Shown here: one piece after another, positions 37,001 through 52,000 of the stretch | Numbering within the stretch: position 1 is the stretch's first letter | Layout: each line of letters opens with the position of its first letter | Assembly: GCF_932274485.2 (NCBI RefSeq) | Contig: NC_065879.2 | Span: forward strand, 47,664,936 to 47,728,935 | Source: Patella vulgata | Lineage: Eukaryota; Mollusca; Gastropoda; Patellidae | Direction of reading: 5' to 3' | DNA length: 64,000 bases | Program-made: the position numbers and the translations under genes | Notes under the pieces: model-generated | Database searches by the model: none | Seen by the model: the letters and a program-made list of their open reading frames with translations, nothing else | What the model was told of the DNA's origin: nothing

Positions 37001-40000
37001 GTCTCTGCTTAGCTGTTGGTTTTGTTGGATGGAGAACTGATTGGATTACTCTTTTTACTAGCGATTGTGGATATTTATTCAGGAGACACAAGGATTCTTG
37101 AATTTGGTTGAGTTCTTTGTCTAAAAAGGCTGGGTGACAGATGTTGGTTGCACGGGTTACTAATGTTGTTATGATGGCTGTTTTAATATTGAGGCTGTGG
37201 TTTGAGTTGAAATGGATGTACTGGTTGGTGTGCGTTGGCTTCCTGTATACTGATGTTTCAAGCTGGTTGTTATTTTTCTTAATATCAACATCTAAAAATG
37301 GTATCCCTAGGTCTGTTTCTGTTTCCATAGAGAATTTGATATGGGGGTGTTGGCTGTTTAGGTAGTTTAGAAGAATTGTAGGATCTTCGTCTGGCTTGAG
37401 GATGACTAGTGTGTTGTCCACTTTTCTGTACCAATTAGAGGGTGTTATAGGAGCTGTAGCTAGCACTCTTTCTTCAAAAGCTGTCATGTAGATTTCACTC
37501 ATAAGAGGTGACAAAGGGCTACCCATTGGGAGACCTCGCACTTGTTCATAGGTGTCTAATTCCCAGGTAAAATAGGTAGAGTTAAGGCATTCTGCTACTA
37601 ATTTGGTGTTGCTTTCTGTAGTAAGACTGGTGTCAAGTGGCGTGTCCAGTTGATCCAACCTGGTTTTTAGTATCTTTATAGCTTCATCTCTCGGAATGTT
37701 AGTGAAGAGGTCAACAATGTCATAGGATATAATTTTCCCAGGGTGATCTATTTCTCTGATTTTACTGCAGAATTCGTTGGAGTTTTTGATGAAGGAGTCT
37801 GCCGTTTTCCCTAGAGGTGCCAGTAGTTTTGATAAGTGTTGAGCCACTTTGTAAAACACAGAATCTATGGAGCATATCAATAGTCGAGCTTTTATTGGAT
37901 CTTTGTGTATTTTTATGGTTGCACGTGCGTATGGGGGTCTGGGGTGGCTTGGCTTGAGTTGGTAGAACAGGCTGTTGGTTATATGGTTTGATTCCTTAAG
38001 TTCCTTGATTAGTTTTGTTAGATTGGTTTCAAGATTTTTGGTGGTGTCTTTTCGCAATCTGCGATAGATGGAGGTGTCGTTAAGGAGATTGTTGACAGTA
38101 CTGTGATATTCATCTGTGTTTAACAGGACGGCGACTTTTCCTTTATCGGCGGGCACTATGGTTATGGACTTGTCCTTCTTGAGTTCATCCATGGCTTTTC
38201 TTTCAGAGCGGCATAGGTTGCTGACTTGTGGTTTGGCTTTAGCAAGTGTGTTGGCTATTTGATGTCTAAGATAATCTGTTTTCCGCCTGGCGCAAGCTGT
38301 CGTAAGCCCTTCTCTATCCCGGTTATAAAAGTGTCATGATTCTTGGTTGTCACTGTAGGAATGAATTTGAGACCCTTGGACAGAAGATTTATCTGATCGT
38401 CTGTGAGCTCCTTACTGCTAATATTGTAGACAGTTTTAGTAAGATATTCGTTTTGAAGATTGGTATCATTATTGTTGGTAGGTTTAATGGTATTTCTTTT
38501 CAAGCTAATTAATTTATTAAACTTCTTTACTTGTTTAGTTTTGATCTGGTTTTGTAAGTTGGATTTGGTAGTGGTGAGTTTGGTGATAAAGGACTGATAA
38601 TCTCTCTCATGCAAAGATGATTGAATTTGTTGGTGCAGTTCTTGGATTTGTATGTTAATACAATGTTTTTCGTTCCTGTAAAACTGGATACGTTCTCGAA
38701 CTAAGCACTTGCTGGCATAACTAGTAATTTTCTTTGCCGCAATTGTGCAAACTGAAGATTTTAGCCACAGTCCTTTAGGTATGATATCATTGTCTCTACA
38801 TCTAAGAAGAAAGGTTAGGTTATTACTTACACGTTAAGTGATAAACCTATATTTCAAGTTTCAACAAAATCGGATAAAAATTGTGACCTCTACAGTGTTC
38901 ACAAGCTAAAAACGTGATTTTTCGTACTATCAGGGGCCATAATCCATGAAGTTACAGTTCGATACATGCCAATATCAAAAGGAACCAAGATCTTAGGGTG
39001 ATAAACCTATATTTCAAGTTTCATTGAAATCAGATAAAAATTGTGACCTGTAAACTGTTCACAAACAATTGTGGACGGACGGACAGGGGCGACGACAATA
39101 TACGTCCACATGAAAATGTGGGCGTATAAAAATCGAAGAAATATAGGCCAGATTGCCTTGAAATTTTGTTTCTGTACTAGCTGAGGAATTCCTGATGCAT
39201 ACACAAAATATGAAGTCTATCGATACAACTGGAAGTGCCACCATCTTGAAACGTGAAAAGTCCCTAAGGCTTTTTTGATATTTTACTTACAGACAAGGAA
39301 ATTATATTTTCTGAATCCTTGAAGGAAAGCCCATATAATGTAGAGCTTAGAATTTTGATTTCTGGCAAATGATGGACACTATTTTGAATTGAAAATGGAA
39401 AATAGTGGAAAATCCACATTAATGGGCTTGAAAACATACACAATAGGTCGTGGTTTAGAGAATCCGTCTCCTATTACCGAAATTATTACATTTCTGGATA
39501 GCCCGGTTCAGGCACGAATGTTTGGTATTTCAAGATTTCAAAATTTCAAATTTCCACTTTGACGTTTTTCTTGCCGACAAAGTTGTTTACAGGACAATTT
39601 CTTTCTTATGATTCTATCAAGCTTATATCCAAGAGTCTAATCTTTGGGTCTTTCTAAATCTTTAACCTGTCTCCCAGAATGGATGTTGACTTTTGAATAC
39701 ATATTTTCGAAACGCTTTACAAATCCGAAATCACCAAATGTTAATGACGAGAGAATTAACCTACATAGCTGTAACTTTGGGAATATTTCACCTATTTTAC
39801 ACATTCATATTTGTTTGGGTAATTTGAAACGTTTACTTTAAATCTGCTATTTACGAACTTCAAAAATTACGTCATTGACATACATACATATTTTCGAACC
39901 GCTTTACAAATCCGAAATCACCAAATGTTAATGACGAAAGAATTAACCTAGATAGCTGTAACTTTGGGAATATTTCACCTATTTTACATATTCATATTTC

Positions 40001-43000
40001 TTTGGCTACTTTGAAACATTTACTTTAAATCTGCTATTTCCGAACTTCAAAAAATACGTCATTGACATATTATTTTGGAAGTAAAAACAAATATGACAAC
40101 TTCTTTAATATTAGCACGATTTTCATGAAATTTATTTAACTTAAAGGGCCAATCCCGATAATTTTTTTGAGAATAAAACTGCTTAATTTTGTGTTAAAAT
40201 CCCTTAAAATTGTCTACCTAAGGGCCGAGCAACTAACTCAATATTTGTGATACGTTTTCAAACAACTTAAACCCGTCAGTCTTCATCTGGAAATGGAGAC
40301 CGGTGTCTCAAAATGTATTAGGCGGTATCTGGATAAAATAAGACTTTTTTTTATAAAAAATAATGTGTTGGTGAAATTTACCTTTCGTTATCAAGTACAG
40401 CACGTAAGGTGTGCACTGTATAGACCTCTCAAGGAACGGGAATCGATCATAAAGTCACCCAGCGAAAAAATTGACCCGAATTCTTAAAAGGGCTACGTGC
40501 TCGGATAAGCAGTTTTGACGTTCAAGTCCAAACGACTCAATATTTTGAGCTGAAATTTTGAGACAAGGTAAATACGCCACTCCTCTATATTTTGGCGCTT
40601 AAATTTCATACGTACTCGGACATTCATTTTTAAGTCTCTGTTCAAATCGGGATAGTCCCTTTAAACAATGTTTTTAGAAATTTTTAACTTATCTCCCCTC
40701 CGAGAAATGAGGGATCAAAGCACGATTTTCATGATATTTGGAATGAAAGTAAATTGATTCATTTAACTGGACAAAGCTGTTTACGAGTGAAAAATCTGCA
40801 TTAACAGCTTGGAAATACTCGGAATAAGCCGCCGTTTCCTGAGTTGGTTTCCTATTTTCGAAGGTTGATTGCATGACATTTTTTTTATGTTAATTTTTAA
40901 TACTTACAAACTTGATCTAAATATTCGAATAGCTGAGATCAATCCGATTCCAAAAAATATAAGATTCATTACAAGTTATCTCAGTTTATTGTTCGATATT
41001 TTCTCGGCATTTTTCCAACCATTTTCTACTCATTTTCTGAAGCTTCTGGGTTTTAAACGACTTGATCGATTTTTTGCAACAGAAAGTAAATCTGATTCCA
41101 GCAATACGGTCTCAGCAATATCTTTTTATTTTTAGATTACCTTTTGGCCAGGGGTAATGGTTCTCGTTATATTTTAGCAGTCTACTGTAAAACATGAAAT
41201 TATTGCGAGCGTGAAATTATTGCGAAAATTGCGAGCTAGGTTCTCTCACAATAATTTCATGTTCGCAATAATTTCGTGAAAATTCGTTAAAATGTCGGCC
41301 ATATTGAATTACCCCCCCCTTTCATTACTCTTCACAAGAAAGAGTCCCAATAAGTACAGTAGAATCTGTATGAGCAGCCACTCCTATTCAGTGACATCTC
41401 CTTGTAAGCGGTCATGATAAATTCCCCCCGTAAAAATTCTATTGTTTCATCTCTTTATTCAACGGTCACTCCTCTAACGCGGCCAGCAGTCACTATTTTA
41501 CAAATAAATTCAACAAAACATCGCCCATTCAACGGCCATTGTTGAATGTTACCATCTTGTCGTTCTTTGTAACACCCCCGCTAATCCTGTGAGTAGTAGT
41601 TAATTAACTGGACCCCCACTGGCACTGATCAGGTAAAAAGAAATGTAACCCGGGATGTAACAATCAACCCGGGATTATCTATTAATTAATCTTTGTTTTA
41701 TTAAACAACTAACCTGGTCATTGTTTTCACGTGTAACCACACATTATTTGATACTGATTGAATAAAATAAAAGTACCATGTTTTGTCACGATCATCTAGT
41801 ATCTCTTTTCCATTGCCACTTTATTGTTAAACAGACGTTTTAGCGCCTCCGATAATATTACATACAGAGTTACATCCCCTGTAAATAGGAGATAAAATAA
41901 GCGATGTTTTTTTGTTCATGTGCTTTTTTGATAAAATAAAATTAATTCATGGATTTTCTTCACAAAAATGGATAAATATTATTGAATGCATCACAATGGT
42001 AGACAGTAGTATCGAAGGTTGGTACAAAATGACAAGTTTACACTATTTGCTGTTACTAATGATCACCAATCAACCGATGTTTTAAAAAGCCGACTGTCAC
42101 CTCAAGGCTATAATCCTCAATAGTTGTTTATTTACTGTTACTAATGATCACCAATCAACCGATGTTTTAAAAAGCCGACTGTCACCTCAAGGCTATAATC
42201 CTCAATAGTTGTTTATTTACTGTTACTAATGATCACCAATCAACCGATGTTTTGAAGAGCCGACTGTCACCTCAAAATTAACAATCTACCATATTTTATA
42301 GACAATTATTTACTAAAAAAAATTATTTAAATTCGCAATAATTTCATGTCGCAATAATTTTTCCCCACTATAGAAATTCACAAAAATTTCATGTCGCAAT
42401 TATAATTCACCACCCGAACTCGCAATAATTTCATGTCGCAATAATTTCATGTTTTACAGTAGGCCTATTAGTTGACTCGACTTCACTCTTCAGCCCGTTT
42501 CAATACTTACGTTAAATCTTTGCAAGCTAAAATTTAAAACATAAACAGATATCCAGATCATAAAGCCATCGCCATTAATTATGTTGATAATTCACCATTT
42601 AACCTAATTCAAGTGGTCTGGGGATATTAGACTGAACCTCGTAAGTGTTGTAATCTGGTGGGGGAAAAGTAAATCTCCGACATAAGAATAAGACCTATTC
42701 AATATGTTATATTCGAACAGTTTATGACAATTTTGGGGTTTCATGTTTGCGCAATTTTGTCCATAGCATGGTTTTGATTTTGTCTGATATATGAAAACAC
42801 CTGATGTCCCAGCCACGTGACTTTATTCTAGCGCTTTGAACTATAGAAATAATGAAATGATCCGTATTTTAATCTTCTGGAGCGGGAAGTCTGTTCGATT
42901 ACAGCAATACAAGTCTGAATTATTTCCCTTTATTTTCCAAATTTTTTTTACCAATGTGCAATGTTACTCACTATAATATATGCATAAATATCAGCATTTT

Positions 43001-46000
43001 CCTGCGTCGTTTCGCCTTGTTAGTGGTACAGAACGGAGGCCCTGACAAGAAAAGCTGTCTAATAGTTCAGATGGGCCGATCAACCCAGGACCCGTCTATA
43101 AATTGGTGTCCACGAAAAAGATCACTTGGCAGTTGGAATTCAATATAAGAGTAGGCCAAAGATCCGCTGCTCGGGCAAATTTTCCCTCATAGCATTCTGT
43201 ATAACGTATGCCTGTCTTAATTAACCCAGTAGAAGCAGAACAGCAGGACGTTAAAGCGGTTAAAGCCTATTTCATTTCATATTAATAACCGTGCAATTGA
43301 GGTTGTATAATTTTCCAAATGATCATTCCACGACACACAGGGATCACAGTGGCTAAGTGGGTAAGACGCTGGCTCGCTAGCCTGGAGGTCGGGTGTTCGA
43401 TCCCAGAATTGGCCGAGAAAGTTCATCCAAATTTCCCAGCGTTGATGCAGAACGGAGGCCCTGACAAGAAAAGCTGTCTAATTGTTCGGATGGGACGAAA
43501 AAAACGAGGTCCTGGGTATACATTGGCATGCACGTAAAAGATACCTTGACAGTTGGAATTCGATATAAGAGAAGGTCGTAGTGCCGCTGTCCGGGCAAAT
43601 TTTCCCTAATAGCACTCAGTATAGCATATGCCCGTCTTCATTATCCCAGTTCAGAGCGGAACAGTAGGGCATTAAATCCCATTTCATTTCATTTCATTTC
43701 ATTTCAACGACACAATTTACTTGTTCGAAATTTTCCTGCCATTTTTGAGTTATTTCCCGATATTTTCATTTCATTTTCTCATCAGTCCCGTTTTTCAACA
43801 TCTAGATCCGTATTTTAAATTTCTGGAACGGGGAGTCAATTCAATTCGATTACAGCAATACAAGTTTCAGTTATTTCCCTTTATTTTCCAGATTTTTTTT
43901 GCCCGTGTGCACTGTATATATAACAAAGAGTTTTGATCGATTTTAATAATTCCTTTTCCTTGTTGAGATTCTTTATATAACCCATGACATGTGACAGAAA
44001 CTGACCGTGAATATGAAAGCTTTAATATCTGCCTAGCAGATCTAGTTATTTTTTTTTTTTTTGTTCTTTTCCTGCAAATCTTATATCTCAGAATCTAACC
44101 TAAAGAATGCATTTGACCTACATTGCTGTAACTTTATGACTATTTGACCTATTTTACTAATTCTTTTTTTTTTTGAGTACCTTGAAACATTTACTTCAAA
44201 TCTGCAATTTCGGATTTGCGAATTTTGAAAATTCGTGGCTGTGATTTCGAACTGGAAGTTAAGACCAACTTGACAACTTCTTTAATAGTTGCACGATTTT
44301 CATGAAATTTAGAATGTAAGTAGATCTTATCGATGCAACTTGAAAGATGTCATTAGAAATTTTCTAAATTATCTCCCCTTGATGAAATTAAGGATCAAAG
44401 TTTTCAAAAAAATCAACGAAATATAGGTCAGAGTGCCTTGAAATTTCTTTTCTACACTAGCTAAGAAAGGACTGATGTGTACACAAAATTTGAAGTCTGC
44501 CCATTGAACCGGAAGTGCCACCACCTTGAAAAGTGAAAATCCATAAGGCTTTTGCAGTATTTTACTTACAGTGTTACAGGCATGGGAGTTACATTTTCTG
44601 AATCCTTGAAGGAATGCCTAAAAATCTTGGATCAGAATTTTGATATCGGTCAACTGATGGTCACCATCAGGGTGCACAATTTCACTTTTGAACCACTAGC
44701 CCATGGGCAGGTGTCACTACAAAATTTGCTAGCCCTACAGAAAAATACACCTGCCCTCAATATAAAAATAAGGTCTTTTGTTTTTACTTTATTTTAATGA
44801 CATAAAAAAAATAACAAAGTAACAAATATTTAAGCATCCAAATGTTCCAATTCTGTTTCAACCTGTCCATGTTAGGACGTTATAATTGTAATAGACAACA
44901 AGAACTATAAATGAAGGGATAAAATTAAAAAGGAAAAAGCATCAGAAAAGTTTGTGTTGTTCTATCGGCCGTTTTGATAGCTACGGCCAGGTTCGATATA
45001 GGAAGATATTCATTTACCCTTGCAAACTCGTTTTTTCTCATTCAAGCATATGCCGTATTGAAAATGAAATATTACAATACAAGAATGCTACATGTAAATT
45101 AAAGTATACAATATTTGTGCCCATTAACCAAGTCAAATAAATAGCGTTTTTTCGGATCATGCGATTTACAGACTACCATAATCAGTCTACCGGGACCTCT
45201 CAGTATAGTTAGCTTTATTCACATTTCTGCCTACATAAAATATATTTTAATCAGAAAATCAATGATTCCTTTGAAAAATCAAAATGGGTATACACAATTT
45301 GTGAAGAAACAGGGATAATTCTAACAGTACCATCGGTCGTGTGGAAAAGTGATCAAGAAGTCATGTGATGTAAAAACGCTATCTTTGTGAAATGAACACT
45401 TATATGTAACATTATTTATTGCTGTTTATCATTCAACAATAAAATGCTGTGAATGACATTGAAAGGAGGACATATTTTCACAAAATAGAGTAAAAAAATT
45501 GCGGTATCTTCGGTAAGGAATGTTGTCATTCGACAATACTCGTTTATTTTAGAAAAGTTATTTTTAGTACCGGAAGCTATTATAGGTAGGACTATCGTGT
45601 GCTTAGTAAGTTAGTTGTAACTGAAGTTAGTCTATTCGGCTATTATTATTGTACCCACAGGAACTAAAAATGCTTTAAATGATCACAAAGCATTGTTCAA
45701 TTTCAAAGAATTTGTCAGAGAAAATCGGCCTGTCTGCGGGCGTATGGAATGCGTAATATCAGCTGTCCAACAAAATGATTAACCTGTCCAGGGCGTCGGG
45801 CGATGGGAATTGTGCACCGCTGACCATTTTGAACCGAATATGAGAAAAAGTGAAAAATAGACGATAACGGACATGAAAATGAAAACAATAGGCCGTAGTT
45901 TGGGGAATACGTCTCCTATTTACAAAATGAATACATTTCTGGATAGCCGGGATCAGGGTCGAATTTATGGTATTCGAAAATGTCACAATTTCAAATTTTG

Positions 46001-49000
46001 CCTTCGACGTTTTTCGTGCCAACAAAGTTGTTTACGAGTGAAAAATTGCATTAACTTCGTGAGTTTTTGACAGATTTTAATGATTTTTTTTATCTTGTTC
46101 AGATTCTTTATATGACCCATGACATGTGACAAGAAGTGATTGTGAATATGAAAGCTTTAATATCTGCAATAAACTATAACACATACTTATGGAAGAACAA
46201 TTACTGATTTATTTGGTCGACGTTTCGAAGAGTATTCTCTCAACGTTTTCAACAAGTACAGTAACAAATGTGTAGAGCAATTATATATAGACAAGCAATA
46301 ACAACAATTCAGAAACCATGCATGACAACAACAAGATCAAAGGAATAAGAACAACATGATCAAAGGCAATGTACATATGAAGGATTAGTGAGACCACTGA
46401 TAGGTAATTATAGGGGTAAATAATTTTAATTAGACAACCAATCATGACAAATGAGAAACCATACATGATGTGATTGGCTAGGTGAGGGTACATCAAGGGA
46501 ATAGTAAAGGACTGATAATAGGGGTAAAAATACCATTAAACCAAACAAAAGGGAAACCATACATGTTACGAAAACATCAGAGAAGTAGTAACCTACATAG
46601 GGATTAAATTTAAGTGAATTACAAAATATTAGTATTAAAATGCACACAACACAGCACAACTAGCATGCTCTTAAGTAAGAGTGTAATGATGGTCCTACAC
46701 TCTTCCATCCGACAGACTCACACAAACATTTATGCCTAGGATAAGTACAAGAGACACTCAACTGTTTACTAAGGATAATTACATAAATGACCATAAATAA
46801 GTGGGATATAATGGTAAATTATAAATATTGGAAAGCCACACCACAGTCCTATCCACAGGCTCCTAAGTATGTCCTACACACTCCTTCCAATTAGACACAC
46901 ACACTTATTAAAATTAGTTCTACAAATGGATAACGAAAATTAACAAGTAATACACATGATACGCGAACTGAGTAAACTTAAGCATGTATGGAGGTCTAGG
47001 CATGTACACATCAGTTAAGAATTAGTTCATCATAGGCTCTTGGGAGGAATATTCCTGTGTCGCGATTGAGGTCTGGTTTGGATCTCCTGATATGTATTGC
47101 TTCCATGATTTTCCGTGTCTTTTCGTTGTGTTGGTTGAGTGCTAGGGTCTTAGACGATTGGATTTTGTGGCCTGGATTGTACTGGAGGTGCTGGGCAACT
47201 GCTGTTTCTGCTGTGGGGGACCTTGAGTGATGCTGGGCGAGTCTTTTAGGTAGGGGTTGTCGAGTTTCACCAATGTATGTGCTATCACACGAACACACAA
47301 CTTCATACACACATCCTTTAGGTGGCAGTGGAATGGTGGGTTGCAGTTTACCATTCGCTTTCAGGTGGTCTTTAAGCGTGCGTCCTTTGGAAAAAATGAC
47401 TTGGATGCCGGTCGTTGCGAGTAGCCTTCGGATGTGGTACGATAACGTTCCTTGAAATGGGATGGTTATCCGTATAGGTGGTTTATCTGGCTTGGGCTGT
47501 TCAGCAACAGTTTTTCTTTTTTTGTTTCTTTTATGGTATTCTTGACTAACTGGGGTGGATATCCGTTCAAATTAGAGAGTATGCTTTCTATATGGGTTAG
47601 TTCGCTAGGGAGGGAGTTGTCGTCACATATATTGATGGCTCGACGGGCTATGGTTGACTTTTTGACACTATGTGGGTGGTTCAAATGATAATGGATATAC
47701 TGGTTGGTATGGGTAGGTTTTCTGTACACACTAGTGGTGAGTCCTGTATCTGTTTTCGTAACTAAGACGTCTAAAAAGGGTAGGCACTGGTTATTTTCTT
47801 TTTCAAAAGTGAACTTAATTCTATTATTCTGGTTGTTTAAATGCTGGAGAAGGGTGTCTGGATCATCACTTTTGTCAAGGATTACGAAAGTATCATCAAC
47901 TTTTCGAAACCAAGCTATCGGCTGGACAGGTGATCTTGACAGGGCCACCTCTTCAAAGTTTGTCAAATAAATCTTGGTAAGCACTCGGGAAAGGGGACTT
48001 CCCATTGGTAAACCGTGTGTCTGTTCATAAAAATCATCTCCCCATGCGAAGTATGTGGATTCGATGCATGCTTTGGTTAGTTCTATGATGTCATCGACTG
48101 TTAGACTGGTTTCTAATGGAGTTTCTAAGTTGTTTAGTCTCTGTCGGAGTACTGTTATGGCATCTTCACAGGGGATATTGGTGAATAAATCAATAACATC
48201 ATAAGATAAGATTTGTACAACATGGGGTTGGTTTTGTAATTTGTTGCAAAAGACTTTTGAATCTTTAATGAAGGAGTCTGCTTATTTGCCTAATGGGGAC
48301 AGCAGTCTTGATAAGTGTTGTGAGGTGTTATAATAAGCTGAGTCACGAGAACAAACTAATAATCTGGCTTTGATGGGTTTTTTTTGTGTCTTGATGGTTG
48401 CCCTGGCATAAGGTGGTCTTGGATGTGAAGGTTTGAGCTTGTAGAAAAGCGAAGGTGTTAGTCGGTTCTGGGTCTTCAGGTTATTAAGTTGAGCTGCGTG
48501 GTTGTCATTGTGGGCCTTAGTTGGGTCTTTTCTTAACTTTCTGTAGGTTGTGCGGTCGGACAGTAGAAGGGAGACAGTTTCATGGTAGTCACTTTTGTCC
48601 ATAATAACAGTTGATTTTCCTTTATCTGCAGCTACTATAGTGATAGTCTGGTCTTTCTTCAACACTTTGAGGGCTGTGTTTTAGTATCTGCTTAGCAGAT
48701 CTAGTTCTTATTAAGCTTTCATATTTCATATGAAAGCTTATTGTTTATGTTAAGATTAATATTATTAAGCTTTCATATTTCATATGAAAGTTTATTGTTT
48801 CTGTTAAGATTATTATTAAGCTTTCATATTTCATATGAAAGCTTATTGTTTCTGTTAAGATTATTATAATTATTTTTTTTTTTTTTTTGTGTGTTTTGTC
48901 CACAAATCGGATTTCTCAGAATCTAACCATAGGATCTTTCTGACACTTTTACCTATTCCCCCAAAAATGGGTGGTGGCTGTTGATTAAATATATTTTCAA

Positions 49001-52000
49001 AATGTTTTACGAATCCGAAATCACTGAATTTTACGAACGAATGCATTTGACCTACAATGCTGTAACTTTGTGACTATTTGACCTATTTTACTAAATCTTT
49101 TTTCTTTGAGTACCTTGAGACAATTACTTCAAATCTGCAGTTTCAGATTTTCGAATTTCGAAAATTCGTCGCTGTGATTTCGAACTGGTATTTATGACCA
49201 ATTTGACAACTTCTTTAATAGTTGTACAATTTTCATGAAATTTAGCATGTAAGTAGATCTTACCGATGCGATTTCAAAGTGGGTGTGGGTGTGACTTAGA
49301 GGATAAAGCTATTTTGAACATTCTGATAATGCGAAATGTCCAAAATCACCGAAGCTATCGTTTTTAAAATAATTTTTTATTGTTCGATTTGTATAAAACA
49401 AAGTTCATATGCTCTGTTATCTCAATTGACATTTTTTTTTTTTTTGTTACCGATAAGAGATATCTGTCGAACCCGGAAGTGGCGTAATTTTACCAAAACT
49501 ACAAAATATTATTTTTTTTAAACTGATATAACTAAAAGGCTGTCCCCTTTAAAGGCGCAAAAATGTGTGAGCTCAGTTTTTTTAATTTCGATTTCATTTT
49601 CAAGCAAATTCGATTAAGAGGCGAAAAAAGATCTAAAATTGACTTTTTTACAACCCATTCAGACTTTTCAGATTTTAAAATATTTCTACGTAACTTTTTT
49701 AAACTAGTAGCTATAACCCATACGAAGAAAATGTATGTTTAAATTAGTTTGTAATATAAGCAGTTGCCTAGAAATGGGCAATTTTGCAGAAGTCACTGTT
49801 TTCGTTATTTTGCCTGTAAAATAGTCAATTATTATTGGATTTTCATACAAGTTACACCATTTCATTCAAAAAGCAAGTATGCTTCATATCAAATTGATTA
49901 CATGTTAAAATTGACACCGGAAGTGACACCATTTTGTCAAAAACTGCATTTTTAACTTTTAAAATCAATATTTTTTTCAACCAAGAATTATTTAATATGT
50001 ATTAATAATTTTAACTTTTAGTTTAAATTCACATATTAATAAAATTCATACGGTCATATAGATATCATAAAATTGTTTCTAACTTGTTCGGTTGCGGAGA
50101 AATAGACGTTTTTCTATAAATCACTTTTGAAGGTTTTTGGTCCATAAAAGTGTCAATTATTATTCAGTTTTCATAAAATTTTCACCATGTGATGCCTAAT
50201 GTCGTAGACGATGTTATAAGACTAATTTAACATTTTTAGTATCACCGGAACAAATGTCATTTTGTCAAAAACTGTATTTTTAGCCTTCAAAACAGATATT
50301 TTATTCAAATTAGTCTGATTTGTAATGTTTTTAAAATTATATTTGATTCCAATCAACAAATAGAATGAACCCATATGATCATACAGATACCACAAAATGG
50401 TTCCTAACTTGTAAGGTTGCAGAGAAATAGACGATTTTCTACAAGTCACTTTTCAAGATTTTTGGTCTATAAAAGAGGCAATTATTATTCGAATTACATA
50501 AAATTTTCACCATGTGATGATGCCATTTCTGATTTCATAAAACTAATTCATTATCACTGGAAGTAATGTAATTTTGTCAGGATCACTTACCATGTAACAA
50601 ATGTATAAAATGAATTGATTGCTGGCTTTGGTCGATTCTGCGGCATTGCTTATGTGGAAACCTGTTTAACGGTGTCATTGGTACCGGAAGTGACATAAGT
50701 TCAAGGGTAACTTGGCACCGGTGAAACACGTCATTACTGCATCCAAGTTCTAGTTTTATTATTGTTTTTATCAAATTGTAACAATCTGTTATTTAAAATC
50801 GAAGTAAAGAGTTTACCCAAACAAGATACAATTGTATTTCCTCTAAAATTATCGGGGTTAACCTTGTCCCCCTTTTTTTTTTGTACAATACTTCATTGCA
50901 AAAACATCGGTGAACAACAAAATAACAAAACAAACTAAAATCATAATGCCAATCTAACATCAAAACAGTGATCATACAATAATCAAACAATATGATTAAC
51001 TTTATTACAAAAACATTGGTGATTTGATCTGAAATCAAATAACATTGGTGATTCGATCTGAAATCAAATAACAAAACAGTCAACGAGTACTAGCTATTTC
51101 TTCCACACGATTAAATTTTGTACGACGAGTCTTATTCTTAGTTGTGGACGACATCACCAATAGTTGTGGACGACATCACCAATGCCTTGAGGACGACTCC
51201 ACCAACTGGTGTGGATGACTTCACTTGTATGTGGACAACTTTGCTTGTGGACGACTTGACTGGCACTCTTCATAGCATATGAGAGTCAACGGAACGGGAC
51301 AGCAAATAGGATCCCTAGTAATAATAGCCACTTTGTTAAAATTTAAGAGTGTTTATTTAGTCAGACAGTAGCTGTACTACTGAGTGTTTAGTCAGACAGT
51401 AGCTGTACTACTAGTCTGTAGGCTACACTACCGGTAGTTACTCTAGTAACGTAATAATGTATCGGCTCTGAATAGCCTTCTACTACGTTACTGGGGGGCC
51501 TGAATGACAACTAGTATGAAAATAAGACTTTTCCTCGTCTCGGTTCTAAGGCTATTTTGGAATCCTTACCGTCTATTTTTCACCGTGATTCTTCTTTGAT
51601 CACCAACAGGAATCATTTCCTGACACATCTGACACAAATTTATTATAATCCAACACTATTTTCATGTAGAATTGTACGATACGAAAACACAAACAACATT
51701 CATTTGAATGAGGCGGCCATTGTAAACTGACGTCTGCGCAGACCGGTTCATTACTGCGCTCAGCCAATATTCCAAATTTAGGAATGGAATTTTTACCGTA
51801 AACGAAAATTCGTGCTGTACCACAATTAACAGACTAAGCTTGTTAAGTTTTTTTTTTATTCAACATACATGAACAATAATTACATAAAATCTACGATATT
51901 GAACAACATTTTATATTGACCTTTATAAGATATTTAAAATCTCCTAAGAATAAAAAAATACTTTAAATTTAATATAGGAATACAAGATTTAATTAAATGA

